From the NCBI GenBank assembly GCA_003223935.1, contig QHXQ01000052.1:18244-82243 (forward strand): a stretch of DNA of 64,000 bases, read 5' to 3'. The notes under the pieces were generated by a model. That model was given only the letters and a program-made list of their open reading frames with translations. It was not told the origin of the DNA and ran no database searches. This document shows, piece after piece, positions 33,011 to 45,223 of the stretch; position 1 is the first letter of the stretch, and the number at the start of each line of letters is the position of its first letter. Both the position numbers and the translations under genes were made by a program. The DNA comes from Acidobacteriota bacterium. GTDB taxonomy: Bacteria > Acidobacteriota > Blastocatellia > Pyrinomonadales > Pyrinomonadaceae.

Positions 33011-33145
33011 AAACGCCGAGCGCGCACGCGCTGTGTGAACGGCTCCCGATCCGTCCACACGCAACACGCAACGCACCCGGCGTTTGCTCCGGTCGGACGC
33101 CGCATGGCATCAGACCGAATCCGTTTGCAAGCTCAAAGAATCTGC

Positions 33146-33178
33146 TTGCGCGCTCAAATTACAAATTTGAGCGCGCAA
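33146..33178. terminator. Perfect 15-bp hairpin between convergent pdxJ and ruvB
   Basis: ttgcgcgctcaaatt and aatttgagcgcgcaa are fully complementary around aca. It serves as a terminator for both genes; similar partial copies (tttgcaagctcaaag at 33123 and on) lie beside it. Confidence 0.7.
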
Positions 33179-33191
33179 ATCAACCACTCGT

Positions 33192-34253
33192 TCAACCGGC
33201 CAGCGCGTCCTGCTCGCGCTTGGGCGGCGTGAGGCCGAGATGCTTGTACGCGGCTCGTGTCGCCATGCGCCCGCGCGGCGTGCGGTTGAGAAAGCCGATC
33301 TGAATGAGATATGGCTCGATGATCTCTTCGATGGACTCGCGCTCCTCGCTGATCGAAGCGGAGATCGTGCCGATGCCGACGGGGCCGCCATCGAACTTCT
33401 CGATGATCGCCGACAGGATTTTGCGATCCACTTCGTCGAGGCCGAACTTATCAACCTCCATCTCGTCGAGCGCGCGCCGTGCGACCGCTTGCGTGATGCG
33501 CCCGTCGCCGATCACTTGCGCGTAGTCGCGCACACGCCGAAGCAGACGGTTGGCAATACGCGGTGTGCCGCGCGCACGCCGCGCGATCTCACGCGCGCCC
33601 GTCGCTTCGATCTCAACTGCAAGAATCTCCGCCGAGCGATGGACGATGATCTCCAAATCTTTCTGTGCGTAAAAATCGAGATGAAAGACGATGCCGAAGC
33701 GACCGCGCAAAGGTGCGGTGATGAGACCCGCGCGCGTCGTTGCACCGACGAGCGTGAACTTCGGCAAGTCCAACTTGATCGAGCGGGCGGCTGTGCCTTG
33801 TCCGATCATGATGTCGAGTTGGTAGTCCTCCATCGCCGGATAGAGCACCTCTTCGATCTGCGGTTTGAGGCGGTGCATCTCATCTATGAAGAGCACCTCA
33901 CCCTCTTGCAGATTGGTGAGCACGGCCGCGAGGTCTCCGCCGCGCTCAATCGCGGGCGCGCTGACGGCTTTCAAGGGCGCGTCCATCTCGTGCGCGATGA
34001 TCTGCGAAAGCGTAGTCTTGCCTAAGCCCGGCGGGCCGAAGAAGAGCACGTGGTCGAGCGCCTCGCGCCGAGCTTTCGCGGCGCGCAGGAAGATTTTCAG
34101 ATTGGTCGTGATCTTCGTCTGCCCGATGTACTCGTCGAGCGCGCGCGGGCGCAAACTGGGTTCGACCTGCCGATCCTCTGGCGTCGCCTCGCCCGCAATC
34201 GCGCGCGGCACTTCAGCCATCTCCGCCGCCAATGTCGCTTCCAACTGTGCCAT
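33192..34253 (-). CDS. ruvB: Holliday junction ATP-dependent DNA helicase RuvB
   Basis: The 353-residue protein carries [12 protein letters not shown] at the start, Walker [17 protein letters not shown], Walker [29 protein letters not shown] (sensor 1/arginine-finger region), and the C-terminal winged-helix [18 protein letters not shown] with RTPRGR. It forms hexameric rings driving branch migration with RuvA. ruvA and ruvC are not next to it. Confidence 0.95.
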   Translation of the reverse strand: MAQLEATLAAEMAEVPRAIAGEATPEDRQVEPSLRPRALDEYIGQTKITTNLKIFLRAAKARREALDHVLFFGPPGLGKTTLSQIIAHEMDAPLKAVSAPAIERGGDLAAVLTNLQEGEVLFIDEMHRLKPQIEEVLYPAMEDYQLDIMIGQGTAARSIKLDLPKFTLVGATTRAGLITAPLRGRFGIVFHLDFYAQKDLEIIVHRSAEILAVEIEATGAREIARRARGTPRIANRLLRRVRDYAQVIGDGRITQAVARRALDEMEVDKFGLDEVDRKILSAIIEKFDGGPVGIGTISASISEERESIEEIIEPYLIQIGFLNRTPRGRMATRAAYKHLGLTPPKREQDALAG

Positions 34254-34358
34254 CCGCGTACCCCTTGTCGCTGTGATCGAAACGAGTAGGATTATACCTT
34301 GTTTGAATCATTGTTTCAACTATGAAACACGATGAGGCACAGATAATTTTGTAAGGGC

Positions 34359-34415
34359 CAGGGCTTGTCCTTGCCCGTCCGTGAGATTAGTAAGCGCAGG
34401 CAAGGGCAAGCCCTG
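34359..34415. terminator. 17-bp hairpin at the ends of the atpC gene and upstream of ruvB
   Basis: Arm cagggcttgtccttgcc (34359-34375) and ggcaagggcaagccctg (34399-34415) pair with one G-U position, around a 23-nt loop. Lying just downstream of atpC, it likely ends the atpDC transcript. Confidence 0.65.
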
Positions 34416-34439
34416 ATTCTATAGTTGTTGGCTTAAAAC

Positions 34440-34859
34440 TTAAGAGCGCGGCGGGTTGTTTTCGGCGAGTTGGAGACGGGCGCTGGCGCGTGCGAGTTCG
34501 TTACAGGCGCGCTCGAAATCGGCCTCTTCACCGGCGAAGGTGGCGAGCGCGCGTTCGGCCTGTTCGCAGGCTTGGCGCACCGAAGCGGGATCGATCTCTT
34601 CGGGCCGCTCGGCAAAGTCTGCGAGCACGGAGACGCGATCATTATTGACTTCGACGAAGCCGCCGGAGACGAGCAGGTGTTCGGTCGTCGCGCCTTGCGT
34701 GTAGGTCAAGACGCCGGTCTGCAACTGCGAGATGAGCGGCGTGTGGCCGGGCAGGATGCCAAGCTCGCCGCCCAAGCCCGGCACGGATACAAAATCCACC
34801 GTCTCCGAGAGCAGGCTGCGCTCCGGTGTGATCACGTCGAGTTGGATTCTGTCAGCCAT
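34440..34859 (-). CDS. atpC: ATP synthase F1 epsilon subunit
   Basis: The 139-residue protein has the epsilon beta-sandwich: IQLDVITPERSLLSETVDFVSVPG, GELGILPGHTPLI, and VSGGFVEVNNDRVSVLAD, then a helical C-terminal part (EQAERALATFAGEEADF). It lies downstream of atpD on the same strand but 109 bp away, with a 7-base-repeat element between them. The other ATP synthase subunits are not in the window. Confidence 0.93.
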   Translation of the reverse strand: MADRIQLDVITPERSLLSETVDFVSVPGLGGELGILPGHTPLISQLQTGVLTYTQGATTEHLLVSGGFVEVNNDRVSVLADFAERPEEIDPASVRQACEQAERALATFAGEEADFERACNELARASARLQLAENNPPRS

Positions 34860-34861
34860 AA

Positions 34862-36549
<1,688 letters not shown>

Positions 36550-36608
36550 TTAAGAATGTGAAAGATAGCATACGGCTGCGGGTCAAGGCAAAAGGGCCAC
36601 GCGCGCGT

Positions 36609-37043
36609 TTATAACCCGACCTCAAGGAGCAAGACGAGGATGAGCCAAGCGACCGACACGGGCAGCCAGAGCAAGAGCGCGGCCTGCCAGTTTCGTTTAG
36701 CGCGCGGGTAATCGGGATCGTCTGTTTGCAGCCGGCCGAAACGCACGCGCCAACGAATCAGCATGACCGGCAAGGCGACGAACATGATCGGCAGCACGAC
36801 GTTGGTGGCGAGACCGAAGAAGGGCACGATGAGCCGGATGACGGCGATGATCGCATAAGCGCCCGCGCCATTTCTGAGCCACAAGGCGTCGTTGTAAGCG
36901 GCGTTGACGCGCTGCTGCATCTCCGCGGCGACCTGCGTAGTTAGAGTGTCTATGTAGCCATGACAGAAGCGACAATGAGCCGAGCGCGCGTCAATGTACT
37001 CCTTACAATGCGGGCAGCGTATGACTTGAATCTGATCTTGCAT
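36609..37043 (-). CDS. Zinc-ribbon membrane protein, 144 aa
   Basis: The N-terminus carries CPHCKEYIDARSAHCRFC, a four-Cys zinc ribbon. Two or three hydrophobic segments follow (AYAIIAVIRLIVPFFGLA, VVLPIMFVALPVMLI, LLLWLPVSVAWLILVLLL), and the C-terminus is in the membrane. I do not recognise a family; similar small proteins are frequent in soil bacteria. Starts 49 bp from the next gene. Confidence 0.72.
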   Translation of the reverse strand: MQDQIQVIRCPHCKEYIDARSAHCRFCHGYIDTLTTQVAAEMQQRVNAAYNDALWLRNGAGAYAIIAVIRLIVPFFGLATNVVLPIMFVALPVMLIRWRVRFGRLQTDDPDYPRAKRNWQAALLLWLPVSVAWLILVLLLEVGL

Positions 37044-37092
37044 GTGGCGGCGGTGCTTGCTTCGAGTTTGTGTGCGAGTCGGGCGCGAAGGT

Positions 37093-37353
37093 TCAATCGC
37101 CGTCGTCGAAACGAATCTTCATGCTGCGAAGTGTGCGCCGGTCTTCGTCCGTGAGGTCGAGCGTGACACTCGCGTCCGGCAACTCGTCGAGTTCGCGCAA
37201 GCCGATGACGAGTTTGAGCGATAGCTCCATCTCGAAGCCGGCCGTGCGCAGACGCGCAATCGCATCCGCGACTTCCGTTGAGCGTTCGACCGCCGCATTG
37301 ATGGCGCGGCCCAACTCTTCCACGATCTCTTTGGCGTCGTCGTTCAGTTCCAA
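37093..37353 (-). CDS. Small acidic protein of unknown function, 86 aa
   Basis: The protein reads MELNDDAKEIVEELGRAINA, then IARLRTAGFEMELSLKLVIGL and VTLDLTDEDRRTLRSMKIRF. It is helical then beta, acidic and without membrane helix. A conserved domain is not recognised. It is directly upstream of the zinc-ribbon gene on the same strand. Confidence 0.65.
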   Translation of the reverse strand: MELNDDAKEIVEELGRAINAAVERSTEVADAIARLRTAGFEMELSLKLVIGLRELDELPDASVTLDLTDEDRRTLRSMKIRFDDGD

Positions 37354-37410
37354 CTGCGAATCCTCAGCACGGCACGTCGCGGCCGGAAGGTTTGTTCGCG
37401 TGCGATGCTA

Positions 37411-37457
37411 AGCGACCGTCGGGGCTGCGGTCAAACGCTATAGCCCTGACGGTCGCT
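37411..37457. terminator. 16-bp hairpin between lytic transglycosylase and small-gene pair
   Basis: agcgaccgtcggggct and agccctgacggtcgct pair with one G-U position around 15 nt. It lies after the transglycosylase stop at 37483 (minus strand). Confidence 0.65.
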
Positions 37458-37482
37458 CGAATCCGTGCGCTACTTATTTGCG

Positions 37483-38604
37483 CTAACTAAAATCCACTAG
37501 ATTGTCCACCGCCGCGTAGATGCGCAGGTACATCTTCGTCTCGGCGGGGATGAGCGTGCGCCAGCCTGCGCCGCCGCGTTTGAGGTAAGCGGGCAGGCGT
37601 GCGGGGTTCGAGTTGTAACCGGCGGCTAAGAGATCGGCCTCTGTGGCCGTGTGCGCGGCGAGCGCCTGCTTGACCTCATCGCTTTTTAGCAGCCCGTCCC
37701 AAGTGTCCTGCATGTAGAGGAGCATGGCCTTGGCGGCGTTCTGGTGATCGCGCATGCCTGTGACGAAATCGGCTTCGAGGCCGACTTCGGGATGGTGCGC
37801 GCGGATGTCTGCGTAGGTCTGCGGGATCATCTGGATCATGCCGCCTGCGCCGGCCGTCGAGACCGAATAGCGGAAGGTGTCGCCCGCGTTCAGCGCGTAG
37901 AGCGTGCGAATCTCCGCGAAGAGCGCGGCGTGGTCTTCGTGCTCGAAGCGTTTGTGGTCTGTGTGCTCGACGATGGCCAGATGCTCGGCCACGTCCAACA
38001 CGTCGGGCGCGATCTGTATGCCCTGTTGCGCCAGAGAGGCCGCCGCCCCTGCAAGCGTGCGTTGGACATAAGCGCCGCCTGCGCGCACGAGCGCGGGCTG
38101 AGCGAGCGCCGGATGCGCCGACGTGTAATAAGCGATCTCGCTGAGCGCGCCGCTCTTCTCGACGGGGTAGCGCACGAGGAGCGGATCGAGTGCGCGCCCG
38201 CTTGCGTCCGTCACTGTGACGGCCGTGTTAACGTAGTTGGGGCGCACGACTTTGAGCGTGAGTTGTGCGCCCGCCGTCGTCTTAACGAGCGTCTGCGCGT
38301 CCGGTTGGAGAAAGACCGCCTTCGGCACTTGTAAGAACTGGATCGGCGCAGACGGCGTGTCGGCCTCTGCGACCGCGAGCGTGACGGCGTCGTCCGGCGT
38401 GGCGGGCTGTGCGTCCAGCAGTTGGCGCGCGTCGTGTATGCGCGTCTGGACGAGATTGAGCGCCGCTTGATCCGGCGAGAGCGCGGCGGCTTCGACCGCA
38501 CCTGTGTGCGCCGCATCGGTGCTGGCCGGGCGCAGATGCTTGTGCGCAAGGGCCGGCGCAAACAACAGGAGAAGCGGGAGGGCAAACAGATATACTTGTC
38601 TCAT
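37483..38604 (-). CDS. Lytic transglycosylase-like protein (SLT fold)
   Basis: The start at 38604 (MRQVYLFALPLLLLFAPALA) gives a clean signal peptide; the upstream extension lacks one. The mature part of 373 residues has an N-terminal unassigned half and a C-terminal SLT-like domain: VSTAGAGGMIQMIPQTYADI matches the GxxGxMQxxPxT pattern, preceded by FEHEDHAALFAEIRTLYAL where the catalytic Glu would lie, and AGYNSNPARLPAYLK matches the AYNxG pattern. It would cleave peptidoglycan glycan strands in the periplasm. The catalytic Glu assignment is not certain. Confidence 0.8.
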   Translation of the reverse strand: MRQVYLFALPLLLLFAPALAHKHLRPASTDAAHTGAVEAAALSPDQAALNLVQTRIHDARQLLDAQPATPDDAVTLAVAEADTPSAPIQFLQVPKAVFLQPDAQTLVKTTAGAQLTLKVVRPNYVNTAVTVTDASGRALDPLLVRYPVEKSGALSEIAYYTSAHPALAQPALVRAGGAYVQRTLAGAAASLAQQGIQIAPDVLDVAEHLAIVEHTDHKRFEHEDHAALFAEIRTLYALNAGDTFRYSVSTAGAGGMIQMIPQTYADIRAHHPEVGLEADFVTGMRDHQNAAKAMLLYMQDTWDGLLKSDEVKQALAAHTATEADLLAAGYNSNPARLPAYLKRGGAGWRTLIPAETKMYLRIYAAVDNLVDFS

Positions 38605-38850
38605 CGTTATCGAGCCTAGCAGTTGTCCGAATGATTGCGGGGAGTGGTGTGTCGGGGGACGATATACAGACGCCTCAGAGGTCGCTTCGGTTGTACGCCG
38701 CGAGGCTCTCAATTTGCCGTGTCGCAGTGGACAGAAACAGTGCGCCCGACGAGTCCTGATTCGATTGCCGCCCGCGCGCAGCGTGTGTTAGCGTGGCCGG
38801 CAAAGACGACGAGCGAGAGCCATTATTTCAACAGACGACGCAAGCGGCTT

Positions 38851-40464
38851 ATGAGCACGAAAACAGACAAAGGCGAACGACGCGCACGCTTCGAGACCTC
38901 TTCGGGGATAGAGTTGCCGAACGACTTCAATCCGGCGAACACCGAACCGCTCGACTACGAGCGCGACCTCGCCGCGCCCGGCGAGTATCCGTACACGCGC
39001 GGCATCCGCCGCACGATGTATCGCGGGCGGCTCTGGACGATGCGCCAATACGCGGGCTACGCCACCGCCGAAGAATCAAACGCGCGCTACAAATACCTGC
39101 TCGCGCAAGGCACGACCGGCCTCTCAGTCGCCTTCGATCTGCCGACACAGATCGGTCTCGATTCAGACGACCCGTTAGCCTCCGGCGAAGTCGGCAAAGT
39201 CGGCGTCGCGATTGATTCGCTCGAAGACATGGAGCGGCTCTTCGACGGCATCCCGCTCAGTGAAGTCTCAACTTCGATGACGATCAACGCGACCGCTTCG
39301 ACGCTGCTCTGTCTCTACATCGCGGTCGCCAAACGACAGGGCGTCAGTCCCGATAAACTGCAAGGCACAATCCAGAACGACATTTTGAAGGAGTACATCG
39401 CGCGCGGCACGTACATCTATCCGCCCGCGCCCTCGATGCGCCTCATCACAGACACCTTCGCTTACTGCGCCCGCGAAGTGCCGAACTGGAACATCATCTC
39501 GATCAGCGGCTACCACATACGCGAAGCCGGTTCGACCGCCGCCCAAGAGATCGCTTTCACCTTGGCCGACGCCATCGCTTATGTCGAAGCGGCGACGAGT
39601 GCGGGCTTACAGGTTGACGAGTTCGCACCGCGCCTTTCGTTCTTCTTCAACGCGCACAACAACCTCTTGGAAGAGGTCGCCAAATTTCGCGCCGCGCGAC
39701 GGCTCTGGGCACGCATCATGCGCGAACGCTTCGGGGCGCGCGACCCGCGCTCGCTGATGCTGCGCTTCCACACCCAGACCGCCGGCTCGACGCTCACCGC
39801 CCAACAACCCGAAGTCAACGTCGTCCGCACCACGATTCAAGCGCTCGCTGCCGTGCTGGGCGGCACGCAGTCGCTCCACACGAACGCGATGGACGAGGCG
39901 CTCGCGCTCCCGACCGAAGGGGCGGCGCGCGTCGCCCTGCGCACACAACAGGTCATTGCACACGAGTCCGGCGTCGCCGACACGGTTGATCCGCTCGCCG
40001 GGTCATACGCCATCGAACAGTTGACTTTTGAGCTTGAGGAGCGCGCCGAAGATTATCTGAAGAAAATTGACGCGCTCGGCGGCATGCTCCGCGCCATCGA
40101 GATCGGCTACATCCAACGCGAGATTCAAGAAGCGGCTTACACCTACCAACGCGCCGTCGAACAAGGCGAGGCCGTCGTCGTCGGCGTCAATCGTTTTCAG
40201 ATCGAAGCAGACTCCGCGCCGCCCACGCTCCGCATTGATCCTGCAATCGAACAAAATCAGATCGAGCGCGTCCGGCACTTGCGGGGGCGGCGCGACAATC
40301 AACAAGCCGAAGACGCGCTTGATTCCTTACAAGCGGCCGCACGTGGCACAGAGAACTTGCTCCCGCACATCCTCGCTGCCGTCGAAGCTTATGCAACGGT
40401 TGGCGAGATCAGCCACCGCCTGCGCCGCGTCTGGGGCGAGTACAGAGAAGCCGTGACGGTGTAG
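38851..40464 (+). CDS. Methylmalonyl-CoA mutase, large-chain N-terminal (catalytic) domain
   Basis: The ATG at 38851 is chosen over an upstream ATG at 38635 because the upstream part has no homology and no ribosome site. The 537-residue protein shows [81 protein letters not shown], and [20 protein letters not shown]. These match the substrate-binding TIM barrel of methylmalonyl-CoA mutase. The C-terminal B12-binding domain is missing, as in split mutases where it is a separate protein; none is seen in the window. It would convert methylmalonyl-CoA to succinyl-CoA. Confidence 0.92.
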   Translation: MSTKTDKGERRARFETSSGIELPNDFNPANTEPLDYERDLAAPGEYPYTRGIRRTMYRGRLWTMRQYAGYATAEESNARYKYLLAQGTTGLSVAFDLPTQIGLDSDDPLASGEVGKVGVAIDSLEDMERLFDGIPLSEVSTSMTINATASTLLCLYIAVAKRQGVSPDKLQGTIQNDILKEYIARGTYIYPPAPSMRLITDTFAYCAREVPNWNIISISGYHIREAGSTAAQEIAFTLADAIAYVEAATSAGLQVDEFAPRLSFFFNAHNNLLEEVAKFRAARRLWARIMRERFGARDPRSLMLRFHTQTAGSTLTAQQPEVNVVRTTIQALAAVLGGTQSLHTNAMDEALALPTEGAARVALRTQQVIAHESGVADTVDPLAGSYAIEQLTFELEERAEDYLKKIDALGGMLRAIEIGYIQREIQEAAYTYQRAVEQGEAVVVGVNRFQIEADSAPPTLRIDPAIEQNQIERVRHLRGRRDNQQAEDALDSLQAAARGTENLLPHILAAVEAYATVGEISHRLRRVWGEYREAVTV

Positions 40465-40607
40465 AAGAGAGTCGCAAACGGAACAGGCTTATGGCCTAAA
40501 ACCTAAAGGCTATCTACTGCCGCTCAATTGCCGAACGCAAATCACAAAACTGTCGCCACGCTCGAACTCACACGCACGCTTGGCAGCGTCAACAACTTCA
40601 ATTACTC

Positions 40608-41650
<1,043 letters not shown>

Positions 41651-41654
<4 letters not shown>

Positions 41655-42721
41655 CGGACGGCACGACCAACGAGCGTTTGCAAAGTGTGCCTGAGACGGA
41701 AGCACAGGCGGCGCACGTGCGTAATGCGCTGTCGCGTGAACGCGCGCAGGAACTCGTGCGCGTGCGCGGCCTCTTCAAGCACTTCTCGATTGCAGGCAGC
41801 GAAGATGTGGTGCGCGCCGTGGACGGCGTGACGTTTGAGATTTACAAGGGCGAGACTCTGGGGCTGGTGGGCGAATCGGGTTGCGGCAAATCAACGGTGG
41901 GTCGTTGCCTGTTGCGTCTCATCGAGCCGACGCGCGGCGAGATTGAGTTTGCAGACAAGGATGTCTTGCAACTCAAGGGCGGCGATTTGCGCGCGCTCAG
42001 GCGCGAGATGCAGATCATCTTTCAAGACCCGTATGCGAGTCTCAACCCGCGCATGCGTGTGCGCGACATCGTGGCCGAGCCGCTCGTGATTCACGGCATC
42101 GGCGACCGGCGCGAACAACGCGCGCGCGTCGCGGAGTTGCTCGGCAAGGTCGGGCTTGATCCAGATTACATGAATCGCTACCCGCACGAGTTCTCTGGCG
42201 GGCAACGCCAACGCATTGGCATCGCACGCGCACTCGCGCTCAAACCCAAATTGATTGTTGCGGACGAGCCGGTCTCGGCGCTCGACGTGTCGGTGCAGGC
42301 GCAGGTCGTCAATCTGCTCGCGGACTTGCAGGCGGAGTTTCAGTTGACCTACCTGTTCATCTCGCACGGGCTGGCGGTGGTCGAGCACATCTCTGATCGC
42401 GTGGCAGTGATGTACTTGGGCCGCATCGTCGAGGTGGCGAGCGCCAGCGAGTTGTACGCGAACCCGCTCCATCCATACACGCGCGCGCTCTTGTCTGCGA
42501 TCCCTGTGCCCGACCCGACGCGCAGACGCGAACGCATCGTGCTGCGCGGCGACGTGCCGACGCCAATCAATCCGCCGTCGGGTTGTCGTTTTCATACGCG
42601 CTGCCCGGAAGCGATCCCTGAGTGCGCGCAAGTTGATCCAGACCTGCGCGAAGTCGCGCCCGGTCACACGGTCGCCTGCATCCGCGTGCCTGGTTGGGCG
42701 GAAGCGAAAACGGAGGCTTAG
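41651..42721 (+). CDS. Oligopeptide/dipeptide ABC transporter ATP-binding protein (DppF/OppF type)
   Basis: The TTG start overlaps the preceding TGA. The protein (356 residues) has a 45-residue N-terminal extension, then Walker [52 protein letters not shown], Walker [15 protein letters not shown], and the C-terminal [15 protein letters not shown]ys region. With DppD-type partner it energises peptide import; the lack of adjacent permeases means they lie elsewhere or the pair serves several transporters. Confidence 0.93.
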
Positions 42722-42726
42722 AGAAA

Positions 42727-42767
42727 TTGATTCATCGGTTCATTGATTCAATGAACCGATGAATCAA
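42727..42767. repeat. Perfect 20-bp palindrome, tgattcat type
   Basis: ttgattcatcggttcattga (42727-42746) and its exact reverse complement (42748-42767) are separated by one base. It uses the same ttcattga/atgaatc theme as the element at 12337-12403 and ends the DppF-type transcript. Confidence 0.8.
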
Positions 42768-42891
42768 TCCTTCCGGGCTTGAAACTTGGCCTGCGCAGGC
42801 TGCGTACTCAGAGAGACGCAAGACAACTTTGAGATGGCGCGTTCGTGTCGGAGCAACGCGCGATCTTCTGCCCCACAACGGAGGTCTCCCA

Positions 42892-43812
42892 ATGAATCGA
42901 ATCGCTGCGATTGTGCTGTTCGTCCTCGGTCTCGTTTTAGTGATCTTAGGCGTCACGAAGATTCTGCCCGGCGCGGCCAGTGGCGGCGGCGGATTGTGCT
43001 TGTTCGGCATCATCATCTTCGGGTTGAGCTTCATCCCCGTGACGCCTTCGGGCGCGAGCGAAGAGCCGCCGCTATCGGTGGGCGAACGCTTGACCGCCAT
43101 CTTCTATGAACCGGCGCGCGTCTTTCGTAATCTGCGCGCGCACCCGCGCTGGCTCGCGGCCTTCATCGTCATCGCGGTCGCCGCCGCCGCCTTTCAAATC
43201 GCGTTCACGCAACGCATCGGCGCGGAGACAATCGCCACAGCCACGATAGAGAAGGTGATTGAGAGCGGCTTCATCCCGGCGGATCGCGTGCCGGAAGTCC
43301 GCGCGCAGGCCATCGAGTCGGCCAAGTCGGTAGGCACGCGCTTGAGCGGCCCGATCAATGCGGTCGTCGGCGTGTATGTCTTCATGTGCATACTGGCCGG
43401 ACTCTACATGCTCGGCGTGCTCATCTCCGGCGCGCGCATTAAGTTCTGGCAAGCGTTCTGTGTGGCGGTCTATGCGGCCATGCCGCCGCTCCTGCTCCAG
43501 AATCTCATCAGTCTCATCATCCTGTTTGTGAAGTCGCCCGACGATATTGATCCGATCAAGGGCCAGCGCGGATTGGCGCACGCAGACCTAGGGCTGCTCT
43601 TCACGCCGGCCGAGCATCCGTATCTCTATGTGCTCGGCAGCACAATCGGCCTCTTTACGATCTACTCGCTGTGGTTGACGGCGACAGGACTGCACAACGC
43701 GGGCGAGAAGGTCAGCAAAGGCACGGCTTGGTTCGTCGCCATCGCGCTCTGGTTTCTCGGCATGCTGCTGGCGCTCGGTGCGGCGGCACTCTTCCCGGCC
43801 TTCGTCACTTAA
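42892..43812 (+). CDS. YIP1-family membrane protein
   Basis: The ATG at 42892 has a cggagg site upstream. The 306-residue protein has two N-terminal hydrophobic segments (IVLFVLGLVLVILGVTKIL; LFGIIIFGLSFIPV), then a YIP1-type domain beginning FYEPARVFRNLRAHPRWLAAFI with about five more hydrophobic segments. The role of bacterial YIP1 proteins is not known. It is followed by another 7-base-repeat element. Confidence 0.8.
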   Translation: MNRIAAIVLFVLGLVLVILGVTKILPGAASGGGGLCLFGIIIFGLSFIPVTPSGASEEPPLSVGERLTAIFYEPARVFRNLRAHPRWLAAFIVIAVAAAAFQIAFTQRIGAETIATATIEKVIESGFIPADRVPEVRAQAIESAKSVGTRLSGPINAVVGVYVFMCILAGLYMLGVLISGARIKFWQAFCVAVYAAMPPLLLQNLISLIILFVKSPDDIDPIKGQRGLAHADLGLLFTPAEHPYLYVLGSTIGLFTIYSLWLTATGLHNAGEKVSKGTAWFVAIALWFLGMLLALGAAALFPAFVT

Positions 43813-43813
43813 A

Positions 43814-43892
43814 AGAAGCAATCAGCAATCAGCTTTAAGCGATCAACTAAAGACAAAAAACTGGCGGCTGAAAGCTGACTGCTGACCGCTTT
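43814..43892. repeat. 7-base-repeat hairpin, agcaatc type
   Basis: agcaatcagcaatcagcttt with agcgatc (43817-43841) faces aaagctgactgctgaccgct (about 43870-43890). A-rich loop and a TTTTT tail on the plus strand make it a probable terminator for the YIP1 gene and, from the other side, for the permease operon. Confidence 0.75.
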
Positions 43893-45149
43893 TTATTCGT
43901 ATCGCAATGCTTCGATTGGGTCGAGGCGGGCGGCTTTCCATGCGGGCCAGAGACCGAAGATGACGCCGATGCCGACCGAAGCGACGAAGCCGGCGATGGG
44001 GGCCCAGATGGGCACGTAAGAGGGGACGAAGAGGCGAATCAGTAGCGTCGTGGCCCAACCGACGAGCAAACCGACGAGTCCGCCGAAACCCGTCAAGGTC
44101 ATCGCTTCGATCAAGAACTGCCAGAGGATGTCGCGTTTGCGTGCGCCGACCGCTTTGCGCGTGCCGATCTCGCGCGTGCGTTCAGTCACACTCACAAGCA
44201 TGATGTTCATCACGCCGATGCCGCCGACCATCAGACCGACCGAAGAGATGACGACCATCGCAATCGCGACGCCCGCTGTGATCGAACGGAAACTGGCGAT
44301 GGCGGATTCGGCCGTGGTGACGCCGAAGTTGTTCGGCTGATCAAACGGCACTTGGCGGCGCACGCGCATCATGTCCGTCACCTGATCAACCGCCTCTTCC
44401 ATATGTCCGGGCTTGGCGACCGCGAGGATCGTTACGTCTTCGGCGTTCGGCTTGAGCTTGCGCGCCACCTCGTAAGGGAGGTAGATGACGTTGTTCTCGT
44501 CGTTGTTGCCGCTGCCGCCGCCAAACTGCTCGCGCTTCTCAAAGATGCCGAGCACGCGAAACTCTTGATTGCCGATCTTGATGGTCTGATCGAGCGGCGA
44601 CGAGAAGGGGAAGAAATCGTCCGCCACAGTTGCACCGACGACGCAGACCTGCTGGTTCGTGTCGTTCTCGAACTGATTGAACCAGCGCCCTTCGGCGATG
44701 TTCTCGATCCCTGCGCGCTCATAATCCGGCAGCGTGCCGTTCAGGTTCACGGCCGACGAGGTCTTGCCATTCGCTGAGACGAGCAGTTTCTGCCCGAAGA
44801 AACTGTTCGTGATGTCGAGGAACGGCACAGACAGTTCAAGCGACGGCAGACTGCGCAAAGCCATCGCGTCGTCGTAGGTCAAGTCTTTACGCATGCGCTC
44901 TTCACGCGAGCGGCGCCCGACGTGTATGCCTGTCTCATACTTCGTCAGGATGATCGAGCGCGTGCCGAACGACTCGATCTCTTTGGTCACCGCCAGATCA
45001 ATGCCGCTGATGATCGAAGCAATCGCCATCACTGTCCACACGCCAATGACGACGCCCACGACCGTCAAGATCGAACGCAGCTTATTAGCGCGCAGCGTCG
45101 CCAACGCCATCCAAAAATTTTCGTAAATGTCGCTGCGGAGTAAGTTCAT
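43893..45149 (-). CDS. MacB-type ABC transporter permease, copy 1 (FtsX/DUF214 fold)
   Basis: The 418-residue protein has the MacB layout: N-terminal helix (LRSILTVVGVVIGVWTVMAIA), a large periplasmic domain (about 50-270), then three helices with MVGGIGVMNIMLVSVTERTREIG, and the conserved C-terminus WPAWKAARLDPIEALRYE. It lies at the downstream end of a five-gene operon with a MacA-like adaptor and one ATPase. There is no fused ATPase domain, unlike MacB itself. It would move a substrate across the periplasm with an outer-membrane partner. Confidence 0.9.
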   Translation of the reverse strand: MNLLRSDIYENFWMALATLRANKLRSILTVVGVVIGVWTVMAIASIISGIDLAVTKEIESFGTRSIILTKYETGIHVGRRSREERMRKDLTYDDAMALRSLPSLELSVPFLDITNSFFGQKLLVSANGKTSSAVNLNGTLPDYERAGIENIAEGRWFNQFENDTNQQVCVVGATVADDFFPFSSPLDQTIKIGNQEFRVLGIFEKREQFGGGSGNNDENNVIYLPYEVARKLKPNAEDVTILAVAKPGHMEEAVDQVTDMMRVRRQVPFDQPNNFGVTTAESAIASFRSITAGVAIAMVVISSVGLMVGGIGVMNIMLVSVTERTREIGTRKAVGARKRDILWQFLIEAMTLTGFGGLVGLLVGWATTLLIRLFVPSYVPIWAPIAGFVASVGIGVIFGLWPAWKAARLDPIEALRYE

Positions 45150-45151
45150 AA

Positions 45152-45222
45152 CTCAGTGGTCGGTGGTCGGTGGTCGGTGGTCAGTGAAAGACAAATTTTT
45201 AACTGACCACTGATCACTGCTT
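45152..45222. repeat. 7-base-repeat hairpin, tggtcgg type
   Basis: cagtggtcggtggtcggtgg units run at 45154-45187; the opposite arm tgaccactgatcactgc is at about 45205-45221, with an A/T-rich loop. It lies between permease copies 1 and 2. Confidence 0.75.
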
Positions 45223-45223
45223 T